From assembly GCF_016772475.1 (NCBI RefSeq), contig NZ_CP068595.1, positions 4,092,001-4,156,000 of the forward strand: a DNA stretch of 64,000 nt, given 5' to 3'. Of the stretch, positions 41,149 through 50,663 are shown one piece after another. The notes under the pieces are model-generated. The model saw only the letters and a list, made by a program, of their open reading frames with translations, did no database searches and had not been told where the DNA came from. The position numbers and the translations under genes were made by a program. Source of the DNA: Paenibacillus sonchi. GTDB lineage: Bacteria; Bacillota; Bacilli; Paenibacillales; Paenibacillaceae. Each line of letters begins with the position of its first letter. Positions within the stretch are counted from its first letter, which is position 1.

Positions 41149-41910
41149 GTGATCAGGGTCATGATTGCGGACGATGAGGAAGTGATTCGCCGTGGGCTTG
41201 AGAAAATTACTTCCAGAATGGATTTGGAAGTTCAGGTTATCGGTTCCTATGGCAACGGATTGGAGGCATGGAATCATCTCCGGGAGCTCAGCCAGGACGA
41301 TATCGACCTGCTTATTACAGACATCAAGATGCCGAGAATGGACGGTTTTAAGCTGATTGAAGAGGTAAGAGGGCATTTGAAGCAGCTCCCCATAGCCGTG
41401 CTGAGCGGATTCAGTGAATTTGAATATGCCCGCCGGGCCATGCGGCATGGTGTGCTCGATTACTTGCTTAAGCCCATTGAGAAGGCGCAGCTGTACGATT
41501 TGCTGAAAAGTGTGGAGGAGAATAAGAAGCTGCGGCCGGCGGCAGCGGAGCCTGAAGAAGCGCCCCACCAGGCCGGTGAGGGCGGTGAGCACTACGTGGT
41601 TGAGCAGACCAAGAGCATCCTGGAGAAGGAGTATGGCCAGAACTTTGAGCTTGAACGGCTGGCAGAGACGGTCGGGATGAATGCCAGCTATATCAGCAGG
41701 CTGTTCAAATATAAGACAGGCCAGACGATAACGGACTACCTGATCGGCATCCGCATCGCCAAGGCCAAGGAGCTTCTGATCGGACAGCCCGATCTGAAAA
41801 ATTACGAAATTGCCGAAAGGGTCGGCTACAGCGATCCGGTCTACTTCAACAAGCTGTTCAAAAAAATGTGCGGCATGACGCCGAAGGATTATAAGAGCCG
41901 CAGCAGATAA
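41149..41910 (+). CDS. YesN-like response regulator, receiver plus AraC-type DNA-binding domain
   Basis: About 253 residues. GTG 41149 is chosen because GGAGGC (41134-41139) lies 9 bases upstream and the receiver begins at once (IRVMIADDEEVIRRG). Phospho-acceptor Asp 58 is in LLITDIKMPRMDG; the conserved Lys is in YLLKPIEKAQ. Residues about 150-253 are two AraC helix-turn-helix motifs (LERLAETVGMNASYISRLFKY, YEIAERVGYSDPVYFNKLFKK). It has no kinase next to it; the orphan YesM-like kinase at 32805 is the best partner candidate. It faces the transport operon and may activate it. Confidence 0.92.
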   Translation: MIRVMIADDEEVIRRGLEKITSRMDLEVQVIGSYGNGLEAWNHLRELSQDDIDLLITDIKMPRMDGFKLIEEVRGHLKQLPIAVLSGFSEFEYARRAMRHGVLDYLLKPIEKAQLYDLLKSVEENKKLRPAAAEPEEAPHQAGEGGEHYVVEQTKSILEKEYGQNFELERLAETVGMNASYISRLFKYKTGQTITDYLIGIRIAKAKELLIGQPDLKNYEIAERVGYSDPVYFNKLFKKMCGMTPKDYKSRSR

Positions 41911-42051
41911 AAGGATGAGCTTGCCAGAAGGCAATCTGCTAAAAATACAAACAGAGGCGCGTCCAATCCGCGAGCTGCAAAATCTGCCTGTCCGGCAGGG
42001 GGCCTGGCTCGGAGAGGAGGCACACGCGGAACTGAATATCTGATCTGGTGC

Positions 42052-42087
42052 AGGCAAATTTCCCGAAATGGGAGTTTGCCTTTTTTT
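42052..42087 (+). terminator. Terminator of the response regulator gene
   Basis: AGGCAAATTTCCC (42052-42064) pairs with GGGAGTTTGCCT (42070-42081; one G-T type mismatch), then T7. Confidence 0.88.
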
Positions 42088-42165
42088 CATTTAAAATAGA
42101 TAACAAATAGAACGTAATGAAAACAAAAATAACAAATTGAAGACCAGAAAAAACAATTGAAACCA

Positions 42166-42213
42166 TCGTTTTAGGTTTGGAAACGATTTATAATAGGTTT
42201 GTAAGCGATAACA
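42166..42213 (+). promoter_or_regulatory. Promoter region of the mannoside importer with operator and CRE
   Basis: ATCGTTT (42166-42172) and AAACGAT (42181-42187) form an inverted repeat just before a perfect TATAAT (42189-42194). TGTAAGCGATAACA (42200-42213) matches every position of the CRE consensus TGWNANCGNTNWCA and overlaps the expected start point, so CcpA repression on preferred sugars is likely. No good -35 is seen, consistent with activator dependence. Confidence 0.7.
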
Positions 42214-42285
42214 TCATCACTTTTCAAGCGGAAGCGGGTACAAATCGTCTTTTCTGAAGTATACATCGTTGATTTGTGGTGATTT

Positions 42286-42302
42286 TTGTTAGCTTTTTGT
42301 TA
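42286..42302 (+). promoter_or_regulatory. TTGTTA direct repeat upstream of the binding-protein gene
   Basis: TTGTTA at 42286 and 42297, 11 bases apart, ends 43 bases before the ATG, nearly the same geometry as at 32740-32756. Confidence 0.4.
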
Positions 42303-42345
42303 TGGTTATTTCAGGTTTCAAAATGAAGAGAGGGGTCAACAAACA

Positions 42346-43719
42346 ATGAAGAAAACCAAAGCAGTTACCAGCCTGGCGGCATTGACACTGATGGCTGGCT
42401 TGTTCGCAGGCTGTTCATCGAACAACAATAACGCCGGCAATGCAGCAGCAACCAATGCAGGCAATACCGGAACAAACACCGAGGCGACAGCAGCCCCTGA
42501 AGGCGGCGCAGCTCAAGATATCAAAGGTGAGATCACGGTTATCACCCAGAGAACGGATATTGTTGATACCGTATTCAAGGATTTCGCCGCAAAGTTCAAT
42601 GAAAAATATCCGGATGTCAAAGTTAACTTCGAAGCGCTGTCCAGCTACGAGGATCAGATCAAAATCCGCATGAGCACCAATGACTATGGCGATGTGCTGC
42701 TGCTGCCTACAAGCGTAGCGATCAAAGATCTGCCAGACTTCTTTGAGCCGCTGGGTAAGATGTCCGATCTGGAGAAGCAATATACCGGTCTGGAAGAACG
42801 CGCAGTGGACGGAATCGCTTATGGAATTCCAACTACGGTTAACTACTCCGGGGTTATCTACAACAAACAAGTGTTCAAAGATGCCGGAATTACGGAGATC
42901 CCCAGAACCTTTGATGAGTTTAACGCAGCTCTGAAAAGCATTAAGGATAAGACCGACGCAATTCCGCTCTACACGAACTATGCGGCTGGCTGGACGCTGA
43001 CCCAATGGGAAGCGGATCTGGCTACCGTAGCCGGTGACCGGGATTATGTCAACATCGGACAAGTAGCCTCTGATGATAACTTCGTTAAAGGCCAGCCTCA
43101 CTATGACTTGTACAAAGTAATGTACGACGCAGCCAAAAATGGTCTGATCGAAGAAGATCCAACTACAACGGACTGGGAATCCTCCAAATCCGATTTGGCT
43201 AACGGCAAAATTGGTATGATGATGCTTGGTTCATGGGCTATCGGGCAGATCAAAGGGGTTGCCGCCAACCCGGATGATGTAGGCTTTATGCCTTTCCCGA
43301 CCAACGCCAAAAAAATTCTTGTTCCATTGTCTGACGATTATACGCTCGGCGTAAGCATCCACAGCAAGAATAAGGAAGCCGCGAGAGCCTGGGTGGATTG
43401 GTTCATTAACGAATCAGGCTATCCTACAAATGACGGCGGCGGTATGAGCCCGGTTAAAGGCGCTGAGCTTCCGGAAATGCTGAAACAATTTGAAGGCACG
43501 GATGTTACGTTTGACACCCTTGCCCCTGCCAAAGCCGGTGAAGAAGGCTGGGTTGACGCTATTGATAAACAAGCTGAAATCGGCCTCTGGCAGCCTGACT
43601 TCAAGAAAGTCATTATCGAAGCCGCCATCGGTAACCGCAAAGATTCCTTTGATGACATTATGAAAGACCTGAATGACAAGTGGAAAGAGGCAAGAGCTAA
43701 AATTACCTCTGGCAAATAA
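42346..43719 (+). CDS. Sugar ABC transporter substrate-binding lipoprotein (manno-oligosaccharide)
   Basis: A 457-residue lipoprotein: signal peptide with lipobox LFAGC, an Asn/Ala/Thr-rich linker (residues about 25-55), then a family 1 binding-protein fold (ITVITQRTDIVDTVF, DVLLLPTSVAIKDLPDFFEPL, GVIYNKQVFKDAGI). ATG 42346 has GAGAGGGG upstream. It is first in an operon with two permeases and a GH130 phosphorylase, so its ligand is very likely a beta-mannoside. It is a close paralogue of the frameshifted lipoprotein at 34704. Controlled by the CRE-bearing promoter upstream. Confidence 0.92.
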   Translation: MKKTKAVTSLAALTLMAGLFAGCSSNNNNAGNAAATNAGNTGTNTEATAAPEGGAAQDIKGEITVITQRTDIVDTVFKDFAAKFNEKYPDVKVNFEALSSYEDQIKIRMSTNDYGDVLLLPTSVAIKDLPDFFEPLGKMSDLEKQYTGLEERAVDGIAYGIPTTVNYSGVIYNKQVFKDAGITEIPRTFDEFNAALKSIKDKTDAIPLYTNYAAGWTLTQWEADLATVAGDRDYVNIGQVASDDNFVKGQPHYDLYKVMYDAAKNGLIEEDPTTTDWESSKSDLANGKIGMMMLGSWAIGQIKGVAANPDDVGFMPFPTNAKKILVPLSDDYTLGVSIHSKNKEAARAWVDWFINESGYPTNDGGGMSPVKGAELPEMLKQFEGTDVTFDTLAPAKAGEEGWVDAIDKQAEIGLWQPDFKKVIIEAAIGNRKDSFDDIMKDLNDKWKEARAKITSGK

Positions 43720-43856
43720 GACTTAATAATTTTTACCGCAGAAGTGAGGACAGACTCAAAAGAACGGGAAGGTGCCTTAGCAGGCATTTTCCCCTTCACT
43801 TATGCGACGGAGAAGGGTTAGGAGTAGTAAGCATGTGTTCTTAGGAGGTGTGGAGA

Positions 43857-44738
43857 GTGCCCAAATTGTCCAACATGAGCTACAAAAATCAACGTATATT
43901 GATCATTTTTTTATTTTCACTGGTTCCCGTTGTCCTGCTGCTGACGTTTTCCTATTTGCCCGTGTTCAAAATGTTCCAGTACAGCTTCACAAGCTGGAAT
44001 GGATTTAGTAAAAATATGGAGTATGTCGGCTTTGACAACTACAAAACGATCTTCACCAAACCCGAGTATTTCGCCGTGTTCAAGGTCAGCTTGTATTATT
44101 TCTTTGCCACCTTTGTCCAAATGGGGCTGGCGCTTTATTTTGCCACCATTCTAAGCTTTAACGTCCGCATGAAGAACTGGTTCAAAGGAATCCTGTTCTT
44201 TCCGACATTGCTGAACGGCGTGGCTATCGGTTTTATCTTCCTGTTTTTCTTCAAGCCGGAAGGAACACTGAATACCATCCTTGATCTCGTCGGGCTTGGA
44301 GCCTGGCAGCAGAAGTGGCTGCTGAATCCCCAGCTGATCAATATCTCCCTCGCCTTTGCTTCGGTATGGAGATACATGGGGATGAACTTTATCATCTTCC
44401 TTGGGGCGATTTCCTCTATCGGCGGTGATATTTACGAAGCTTCGGAAATTGACGGCGCCAACCGCTGGCACCAGTTCAGACACATTATTATTCCGAGCAT
44501 CAAACGCATATTGCAGCTCAATCTGATCCTCGCGGTGAGCGGAGCGATCGGTGTGTTCGAAATTCCGTATGTCATGACTGGCGGTTCCAATGGCAGCGGC
44601 ACTTTTGTCATCCAGACCGTCGATGTGGCCTTTAAATACAGCAAGCTGGGACTAGCCTCGGCAATGGCCGTAGTGCTTCTGGGAATTGTGGTTCTTGTCA
44701 CCGTTCTGCAGCGTGTTCTGATTAAGGAGGAGAAGTAA
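43857..44738 (+). CDS. Sugar ABC transporter permease, MalF type
   Basis: About 293 residues and six membrane helices. GTG 43857 is chosen since AGGAGG (43843-43848) sits 8 bases upstream; GTG 43848 is in frame but overlaps that site. The EAA loop that contacts the ATPase is EASEIDGANRWHQFRHIIIPSI. No ATPase gene is in the operon; such importers commonly share a single MsmK/MsmX-type ATPase encoded elsewhere. Substrate inferred from neighbours. Confidence 0.92.
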   Translation: MPKLSNMSYKNQRILIIFLFSLVPVVLLLTFSYLPVFKMFQYSFTSWNGFSKNMEYVGFDNYKTIFTKPEYFAVFKVSLYYFFATFVQMGLALYFATILSFNVRMKNWFKGILFFPTLLNGVAIGFIFLFFFKPEGTLNTILDLVGLGAWQQKWLLNPQLINISLAFASVWRYMGMNFIIFLGAISSIGGDIYEASEIDGANRWHQFRHIIIPSIKRILQLNLILAVSGAIGVFEIPYVMTGGSNGSGTFVIQTVDVAFKYSKLGLASAMAVVLLGIVVLVTVLQRVLIKEEK

Positions 44739-44743
44739 GAACT

Positions 44744-45577
44744 ATGCATACTCTGAAATATAACTTAGCCTCTTTCTTCAAATACCTCACTTTGGTTTTG
44801 GGAGCGCTGATGGCGCTGGTGCCGATCGTCGTCGTCTTTTTTGCCTCTTTAAAAACGAATAAAGAATATGCGTCGACAGGCCCGCTTACCCTGCCGGAAA
44901 ACTGGCTGAATTTTTCTAACTATTCCAAAGCATTTATCGACGGGAATATGCTGCTCGGCTTCATGAACACGATTATCATCGTGCTCATTTCCATTGCGGG
45001 TGCTACCCTGACCGGTTCTATGATGGCATACATTTTGGCCCGGTTCAGATTCAAGGGCAGCAAGCTGCTCATGGGCGCTTTTCTGCTTGCCACGCTGATT
45101 CCCGGGGTAACCACCCAGGTGGCTACCTTCCAGATCATCAACTCGCTGGAATTGTTCAACACCCGTTGGGCGCCGATTCTGATGTATCTGGGTACGGATA
45201 TTATTGCTGTTTATATTTTCATGCAGTTCCTGGACTCCATTTCCGAATCGCTCGACGAATCGGCAATGCTGGACGGAGCGTCTTACTGGACAATCTACTG
45301 GCGAATTATTCTCCCGCTGCTCAGTCCGGCCATTGTTACTGTGATTATCGTCAAGGGCGTTAACATCTATAACGATTTTTACACACCTTTCCTGTACATG
45401 CCTAAAAGCAGCCTGCAGGTGGTCTCCACCGCGCTGTTCAAATTCAAGGGTCCGTACGGTTCACAGTGGGAGGTTATCTGCGCCGCCATTATGATCGCTA
45501 TTATACCGACACTGATCGCCTTTATCGCTTTGCAGAAATACATCTACAACGGTTTTGCGCAAGGGTCGGTAAAATAA
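44744..45577 (+). CDS. Sugar ABC transporter permease, MalG type
   Basis: 277 residues and six membrane helices, with EAA loop ESAMLDGASYWTIYWRIILPLL. It starts 6 bases after the MalF-type gene with AAGGAGG inside that gene's end, so the two are coupled. It forms the membrane channel with the MalF-type subunit. The C-terminal YIYNGFAQGSVK end is typical of MalG proteins. Confidence 0.93.
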   Translation: MHTLKYNLASFFKYLTLVLGALMALVPIVVVFFASLKTNKEYASTGPLTLPENWLNFSNYSKAFIDGNMLLGFMNTIIIVLISIAGATLTGSMMAYILARFRFKGSKLLMGAFLLATLIPGVTTQVATFQIINSLELFNTRWAPILMYLGTDIIAVYIFMQFLDSISESLDESAMLDGASYWTIYWRIILPLLSPAIVTVIIVKGVNIYNDFYTPFLYMPKSSLQVVSTALFKFKGPYGSQWEVICAAIMIAIIPTLIAFIALQKYIYNGFAQGSVK

Positions 45578-45682
45578 GGCCTGACAGACCGCAGATGATT
45601 GCAGCAGAGCATTCAGAATATCCGAGTTTTGTAAGAAAATAATAACCGCAGCATGCGCTGCTAAAATTTGGAGGGATTTGTA

Positions 45683-46711
45683 ATGATGAAAGAAGTTAAG
45701 CTGACGGCAAGCCAGAATATTCCCAATATACCTTGGCAGGACAGACCGGCCGGCAATGACAATCCGGTATGGAGACACAGTGATAATCCGGTAATCAAGC
45801 GTAATCCGGCTAAGGGTGTCGCGCGTATTTTCAACAGTGCTGTTGTGGCTTATGAAGGCAGCTTTTTGGGCGTATTCCGTGTTGAAGACAACACCACCCG
45901 TCCTCATCTGCGCATGGGTCACAGTGTGGACGGCCTGGATTGGAAAATTGACGATGAACCGATTCAGTTTGTAGACGAAGCCGGCGAACCGTATATGCCG
46001 CGTTACGCTTATGATCCGCGTCTGGTCAAGGTTGAAGATACGTATTACATCATCTGGTGTACAGATTTCTACGGAGCCGCGATTGGTGTAGCCAAAACCC
46101 GGGATTTCAAAACCTTCATCAGTCTGGAAAATCCGTTCCTGCCGTTCAACCGCAACGGTGTGCTGTTCCCCAGAAAAATCAATGGCAATTTCGTGATGCT
46201 GTCCCGTCCGAGCGACAGCGGACATACACCTTTTGGCGATGTGTTCCTGAGTGAAAGCCCGGATTTCGTGTACTGGGGCAAACACCGCCATGTCATGACC
46301 AAAGGCGGGCAAGGCTGGTGGCAGAGCACCAAAATCGGCGGCGGCCCTGCACCTATCGAAACTACCGAAGGCTGGCTGATGTTCTATCACGGCGTTACCG
46401 GAACCTGCAACGGCCTTGTGTACAGCATGGGCGCGGTCATCCTCGATAAGGATGAGCCGTCCAAGGTCAAATACCGTTCCAAAAACTTCGTGCTTACCCC
46501 GGAAGAATGGTACGAGGAAAGAGGTTTCGTGAACAACGTGCTCTTCCCTTGCGCTACCCTGAATGATGCTGAAACCGGCCGCATCGCCATCTATTATGGC
46601 GCCGCCGACACCTATGTAGGTCTTGCTTACACTACCGTCGAAGAAATCGTTAACTACGTGATCGCAACCCATGAGGAAGTCGGCGACGACGCCGGGTTGG
46701 GCAAGATCTAA
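45683..46711 (+). CDS. GH130 subfamily 2: beta-1,4-manno-oligosaccharide phosphorylase
   Basis: A 342-residue cytoplasmic enzyme that removes mannose 1-phosphate from manno-oligosaccharides. ATG 45683 follows GGAGGG (45670-45675); a TTG at 45668 is in frame but precedes that site. Catalytic Asp 111 is in YAYDPRLVKVE; phosphate-binding and active-site motifs include GVARIFNSAVV, KIGGGPAPIETTEGWLMFYHGV and VLFPCA. It is the last gene of the importer operon, so the incoming sugar meets it at once. Subfamily assignment rests on length and motif pattern. Confidence 0.9.
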   Translation: MMKEVKLTASQNIPNIPWQDRPAGNDNPVWRHSDNPVIKRNPAKGVARIFNSAVVAYEGSFLGVFRVEDNTTRPHLRMGHSVDGLDWKIDDEPIQFVDEAGEPYMPRYAYDPRLVKVEDTYYIIWCTDFYGAAIGVAKTRDFKTFISLENPFLPFNRNGVLFPRKINGNFVMLSRPSDSGHTPFGDVFLSESPDFVYWGKHRHVMTKGGQGWWQSTKIGGGPAPIETTEGWLMFYHGVTGTCNGLVYSMGAVILDKDEPSKVKYRSKNFVLTPEEWYEERGFVNNVLFPCATLNDAETGRIAIYYGAADTYVGLAYTTVEEIVNYVIATHEEVGDDAGLGKI

Positions 46712-46835
46712 GCAGGCAAATATGGAACACCTGTAGGCCGTCTTAGGGAAGTTTTAGAGTATGTCCTGTGAAGTGTGTTTATAATGTGCCTGGTGAAGTG
46801 TTACCTGCTAACTGTCGCTTTACCCGGTTGCGCTG

Positions 46836-46877
46836 GGGCATTCTATTGCAGAATGTGCAGTAGAATGCCCTTTTTTT
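46836..46877 (+). terminator. Terminator of the importer/GH130 operon, built from a dispersed repeat unit
   Basis: GGGCATTCTA (46836-46845) pairs with TAGAATGCCC (46861-46870) around a TGCA...TGCA inner pair, then T7. The stem is the same TGCA-TAGAA unit seen at 37163 and 63885; a second unit follows at 46891-46923. Confidence 0.85.
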
Positions 46878-46890
46878 GTGCTGACCAGGC

Positions 46891-46923
46891 CATCTGCTGC
46901 ACTTCCTGCAATAGAATTTGCTC
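46891..46923. repeat. Dispersed TGCA-TAGAA repeat, second site
   Basis: ATCTGCTGCACTTCCTGCAATAGAA-type unit next to the terminator at 46836. It matches the units at 37174 and 63931 most closely. Confidence 0.5.
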
Positions 46924-47010
46924 AAATTCACTTTTCTTAATTATCATAGTCTATCCGAACTCCGGTAGTGTCTCCAACACAATATAATCCAACATTAAGG
47001 AGGATTTCTT

Positions 47011-47973
47011 ATGACGTCTGAAAGATCCCTGACCCAGCTAAAAGCCTACGAAGGCTCCAGCCCAAAGCCTGCGGATTTCGATTCATTCTGGGAACGCGCC
47101 CTGCGTGATCTTGATGTCCAGACCTTGGACTACGAACTGGTGCCTGCGGAATTTACCAGCGAGCTGGCCGAATGCTTTCATTTGTATTTTACCGGCGTGG
47201 GCGGTGCCAAAGTGCACTGCAAATATGTCAGACCGAAGAAGGCGGAGCAGGCGAAAGGGCCTGGCGTGGTCATGTTCCACGGCTATTCCTGCGACAGCGG
47301 CGACTGGATGGAGAAGGTTGCTTATGCCGCGCACGGCATCAGTGTGCTCGCAATGGATTGCCGCGGACAAGGCGGGTTGTCCGAAGACAACCTTAAGGTG
47401 CAAGGCACAACCATCCGGGGCCACATTATCCGGGGGATCGATGATCCGGATCCGGACAAGCTGTATTACCGGAACGTGTTTCTGGATACCGCCCAGACCG
47501 CACGGATTTTGATGAATATGCCGGAAGTGGACTCTGAACGGGTCGGGGCATTCGGCCTCTCCCAAGGCGGAGCGCTTACGGTCGCCTGCGCTGCCCTTGA
47601 GCCGCGGATCAGGCTGGCCGTTCCGGTCTATCCGTTCCTTTCCGATTACAAACGGGCGTGGGAGCTGGATATCACGACTTCTGCTTATGAGGAGATTCAC
47701 TATTATTTCCGCTTTTTTGATCCTCATCATGAACGGGAGGTAGCGATTTTTAACCGGCTCGGGTACATCGACATTCAGAATCTGGCAGGCCGGATCCAGG
47801 CCAAAGTGCTGTGGGTGACCGGACTTGCAGATACGGTCTGCCCGCCTTCGACGCAATTCGCTGCATATAATAAAATCACAGCAACAAAAGAGCTGATGGT
47901 ATATCATGAATATGGTCATGAGTATCTTCCATATCTTTCCGATCGGGCGCTACAGACCTTCATGACCTTGTAA
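47011..47973 (+). CDS. CE7 family acetyl esterase (acetylxylan esterase-like)
   Basis: A 320-residue alpha/beta hydrolase without signal peptide. It has the CE7 triad: Ser 184 (GLSQGG), Asp 274 (GLADTVCP) and His 303 (YGHEYLP), plus the family RGQGG motif. CE7 enzymes remove acetyl groups from short oligosaccharides and from cephalosporin C inside the cell. Beside the mannoside genes it probably deacetylates imported acetyl-mannan fragments so that the glycosidases can act. AAGGAGG precedes ATG 47011. It is separated from the GH130 gene by a terminator, so it has its own promoter, not identified. Confidence 0.9.
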   Translation: MTSERSLTQLKAYEGSSPKPADFDSFWERALRDLDVQTLDYELVPAEFTSELAECFHLYFTGVGGAKVHCKYVRPKKAEQAKGPGVVMFHGYSCDSGDWMEKVAYAAHGISVLAMDCRGQGGLSEDNLKVQGTTIRGHIIRGIDDPDPDKLYYRNVFLDTAQTARILMNMPEVDSERVGAFGLSQGGALTVACAALEPRIRLAVPVYPFLSDYKRAWELDITTSAYEEIHYYFRFFDPHHEREVAIFNRLGYIDIQNLAGRIQAKVLWVTGLADTVCPPSTQFAAYNKITATKELMVYHEYGHEYLPYLSDRALQTFMTL

Positions 47974-48016
47974 CGGGGGGCCGTGCAAGAATATTGTAGA
48001 TCTGGCGGTGATTTTT

Positions 48017-50083
48017 TTGAGTAAACAGGCAGCAGACAGCAAAGGATTTCTTACTCGGCTGCATCCCTCCAAGTCGCTGGGGGTGCGGCTTTTTCTCGTG
48101 TTTTTTATCGCGACCATGGGAATTGTATTATCCCTTGGGTATACCTCGTACTCCGTTGCCAGACAAACCATTGAGAACAACGCCCTGTCATCCAATCAGC
48201 AGACCGTTGAACAAACGGCAGAGAAGCTTGACGTAATCCTGCTGCGTTTTGAAGACAGTTTGGGGCAGCTTTTTTACAACAGGGATATTCAGGAGGCAAT
48301 TCGTCAAGGAAGTATCTCCACTGCCGGCAGCGCTGAACGGAACAGTCAAACGGAACGGATTAATAGTGAATTAGACCGCTGGATCACTTCGGTAAAGGGA
48401 GTGCAGGCCGTATATCTGGTACCCTTGAAGGATGAGCTTCCAGTGTCTGCTACGGGAACAAAAGATAACGCTTTTATGAAAGGAATCCGGGAGGCATCCT
48501 GGTTCAAGCAGCTGAAAGAGAAGCCCCACAGCTTGTGGATTACGCAAGGATTGAAGCAGGGGGATACATCGGGCGTATTTCATTTTGCCAAATCCATGGC
48601 AGATGAATCCGGCGGGACAGGCTATATCGCTGTCTGTGATATCAGTACCAAAGAACTGGACAGCCAGCTGAGCAAGGTCAACCTCGGGCTGGATTCCTAC
48701 ATCCAGCTTCTGACCAGCAAGGACGAGCTGATTGCTTCCTCCCAGCAGCAGACGGATTCTTATCTTCGCCTGGGCGGAACATTGTTCAAAGGTCTGACCG
48801 AAGCTTCGGGGTCTTTGCCGACCCAGGACGAAAAAGGCAAATCCATTCTCGCCGTATATGGCACACTGCAGAGTTCGGGCTGGAGAGTACTGGGCGTTGT
48901 GCCTTCGGAGAATCTGGTCAAAGATGCAGGCCGTATTCTGGGAACGACCTATATTGCTGTTGCCGCCGCAGCCCTTATCGCGATTCTGATCGGCTTATGG
49001 ATGGTCAGAATGGTATCCCGGCCGCTCTCACGGCTCAGGGATCTGATGTTCCAGGGGGCGGAAGGCGATCTGCGGGTGCGGACCAGCGTTGCTTCCCGTG
49101 ATGAAATCGGCCAGCTGTCGTCTTCCTTCAATGTGATGATGGAGCGGATCACGGAACTGGTGGTTCATACCAACGAGACGGCACGCGAGGTCCTCGAAAC
49201 AGCAGATGCGCTGGGCAATGCTTCGCGCAAGACGGCTGCGTCGGCCAGGGATATTGCAGCGGCGACCGAAGAGATTGCCGGAGGAGCCGGAAGCCTTGCG
49301 CTGGAAGCGGACCGCGGCAATGAGATGACGGCGCAGATATCCGAACGGATGGATATGGTGATATCTGCTGCCCACGAGATGGGCAGCATGGCACATCATG
49401 TGGGACAATCCAGTGAGGAAGGTGTCGTGAAGCTGCAGGAACTGCTGCACCAAACGCATACCACAGGCACCATGACCGATAAGCTGGTGATGAAGGTCAA
49501 TGACCTGAAGGATACCGCTTCCTCCGTCATGAAAGTGCTGGAGGCTATGCAGAGCATTACGCAGCAGACGAATATTCTGTCGCTGAACGCCTCCATTGAA
49601 GCTGCACGCGCAGGCGAAGCGGGCAGAGGGTTTACAGTTGTGGCCGATGAAATCCGCCAGCTGGCCGAACAGTCCAAACGCTCCATTGCGATGGCGGCGG
49701 GAATAACGGATAAGATCATGACGGATATGCATGAGACTGTTGCTGCGCTGTCAGAGGTATCGCCCCTGTTTGACGAGCAGATCGTTTCAGTCCGCGACAC
49801 AAGCGAAATCTTTGTCTCTGTACAGGAACAAATGAATCATTTTATTTCCCGTCTGGATTCTGTAGGAGCCTCAATTGAGGGGCTGAATCAATCCCAGCAT
49901 GTGCTGTCGGATGCGATAAGCAACGTCAGCTCTTTTGCCGAGGAATCCTCGGCTGCTTCACAGGAAGTGGCCTCTCTCAGCGGGGAACAGCAGAATGTGA
50001 GTGATTATCTCGTGGACCTTTCTGCCCAGTTGGAGAATGCTTCTTCGATGCTGAAGGAAAGACTCTCAAAGTTCACGGTGTAA
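48017..50083 (+). CDS. Methyl-accepting chemotaxis protein, Cache-HAMP-MCP type (second copy)
   Basis: About 688 residues. TTG 48017 is preferred because GGCGGTGA precedes it in the same way as GGCAGGTGA precedes the first chemoreceptor; GTG 48008 is also in frame. Membrane helices flank an extracytoplasmic Cache-like sensor (residues about 50-280), followed by HAMP and the signalling tip [20 protein letters not shown]. It is a clear paralogue of the protein at 30313, with sensor domains far more divergent than signalling domains. It starts 43 bases after the CE7 gene and may be co-transcribed with it. Confidence 0.92.
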   Translation: MSKQAADSKGFLTRLHPSKSLGVRLFLVFFIATMGIVLSLGYTSYSVARQTIENNALSSNQQTVEQTAEKLDVILLRFEDSLGQLFYNRDIQEAIRQGSISTAGSAERNSQTERINSELDRWITSVKGVQAVYLVPLKDELPVSATGTKDNAFMKGIREASWFKQLKEKPHSLWITQGLKQGDTSGVFHFAKSMADESGGTGYIAVCDISTKELDSQLSKVNLGLDSYIQLLTSKDELIASSQQQTDSYLRLGGTLFKGLTEASGSLPTQDEKGKSILAVYGTLQSSGWRVLGVVPSENLVKDAGRILGTTYIAVAAAALIAILIGLWMVRMVSRPLSRLRDLMFQGAEGDLRVRTSVASRDEIGQLSSSFNVMMERITELVVHTNETAREVLETADALGNASRKTAASARDIAAATEEIAGGAGSLALEADRGNEMTAQISERMDMVISAAHEMGSMAHHVGQSSEEGVVKLQELLHQTHTTGTMTDKLVMKVNDLKDTASSVMKVLEAMQSITQQTNILSLNASIEAARAGEAGRGFTVVADEIRQLAEQSKRSIAMAAGITDKIMTDMHETVAALSEVSPLFDEQIVSVRDTSEIFVSVQEQMNHFISRLDSVGASIEGLNQSQHVLSDAISNVSSFAEESSAASQEVASLSGEQQNVSDYLVDLSAQLENASSMLKERLSKFTV

Positions 50084-50360
50084 ACAGGCTGCTGAGTGAT
50101 GTGCAGCTGCTGCCGTATGAAATGTTAAGAGTACCCACTCAAATCTATAACCCGGACCGTTTCTTCCAACAGGGAGAGGCGGTTTTTGTTATTATTTTGG
50201 GATTTCCTCTTGTGTTGTACAAGTTGGATAAGATGCAGGGAAAGTAAGGGATTAGTGATAGTGGGGTATATCAAGCTGACCTGTGGAATCTTCTTTGCTG
50301 GAGTGGGCTGGGAAGAAATTGAAGGCGGCTGAGAGGACGGGGCTTAAAGGAAGCTATAGT

Positions 50361-50552
50361 GGAATTAGTACACTTAATTGAACAAAATATCCTCATAAAG
50401 AGGAATTAGTGGGAAAAAGTAGAGTTATTTCAAGCAAATTGACCTGAAAAGCGGCGCATCGGCTGAATTAGTTATCCTTTTTCCCACTAGCACTACCCAG
50501 GAAACCGGATCGGGAGGAATTAAGTTTACTTTTTCCACTTAAACTTACCGCT
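50361..50552. repeat. Repeat-rich intergenic region with a 13-base inverted repeat
   Basis: GAATTAGT or GAATTAAGT units occur at about 50362, 50403, 50464 and 50517. TAGTGGGAAAAAG (50407-50419) and CTTTTTCCCACTA (50477-50489) are perfect inverted arms 57 bases apart; AAGTTTA/TTAAACTT arms follow at about 50523-50546. The rest of 50084-50630 shows only a weak terminator-like stretch near 50150-50190 (ACCGTTTCTTCC...GGAGAGGCGGTTTTT). Confidence 0.55.
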
Positions 50553-50663
50553 TGGTCCAAGTAGAAATATTTTAACTCGCCTAAGCTATGTGTTCGTCCC
50601 TAGGTATACTTTTAATTTCAAGCGTCGATAATGTTAAAAGGTTTTATTCGTAATGTGTGGTTA

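Noticed and set aside
45461..46672. Minus-strand ORF of 403 codons opposite the GH130_2 gene
   Set aside because: Complement of a clear glycosidase gene and the end of the permease gene; no independent support.
50084..50552. Possible CRISPR array because of repeated GAATTAGT units
   Set aside because: Repeats are too short, unequally spaced and partly inverted, and no cas genes are present.
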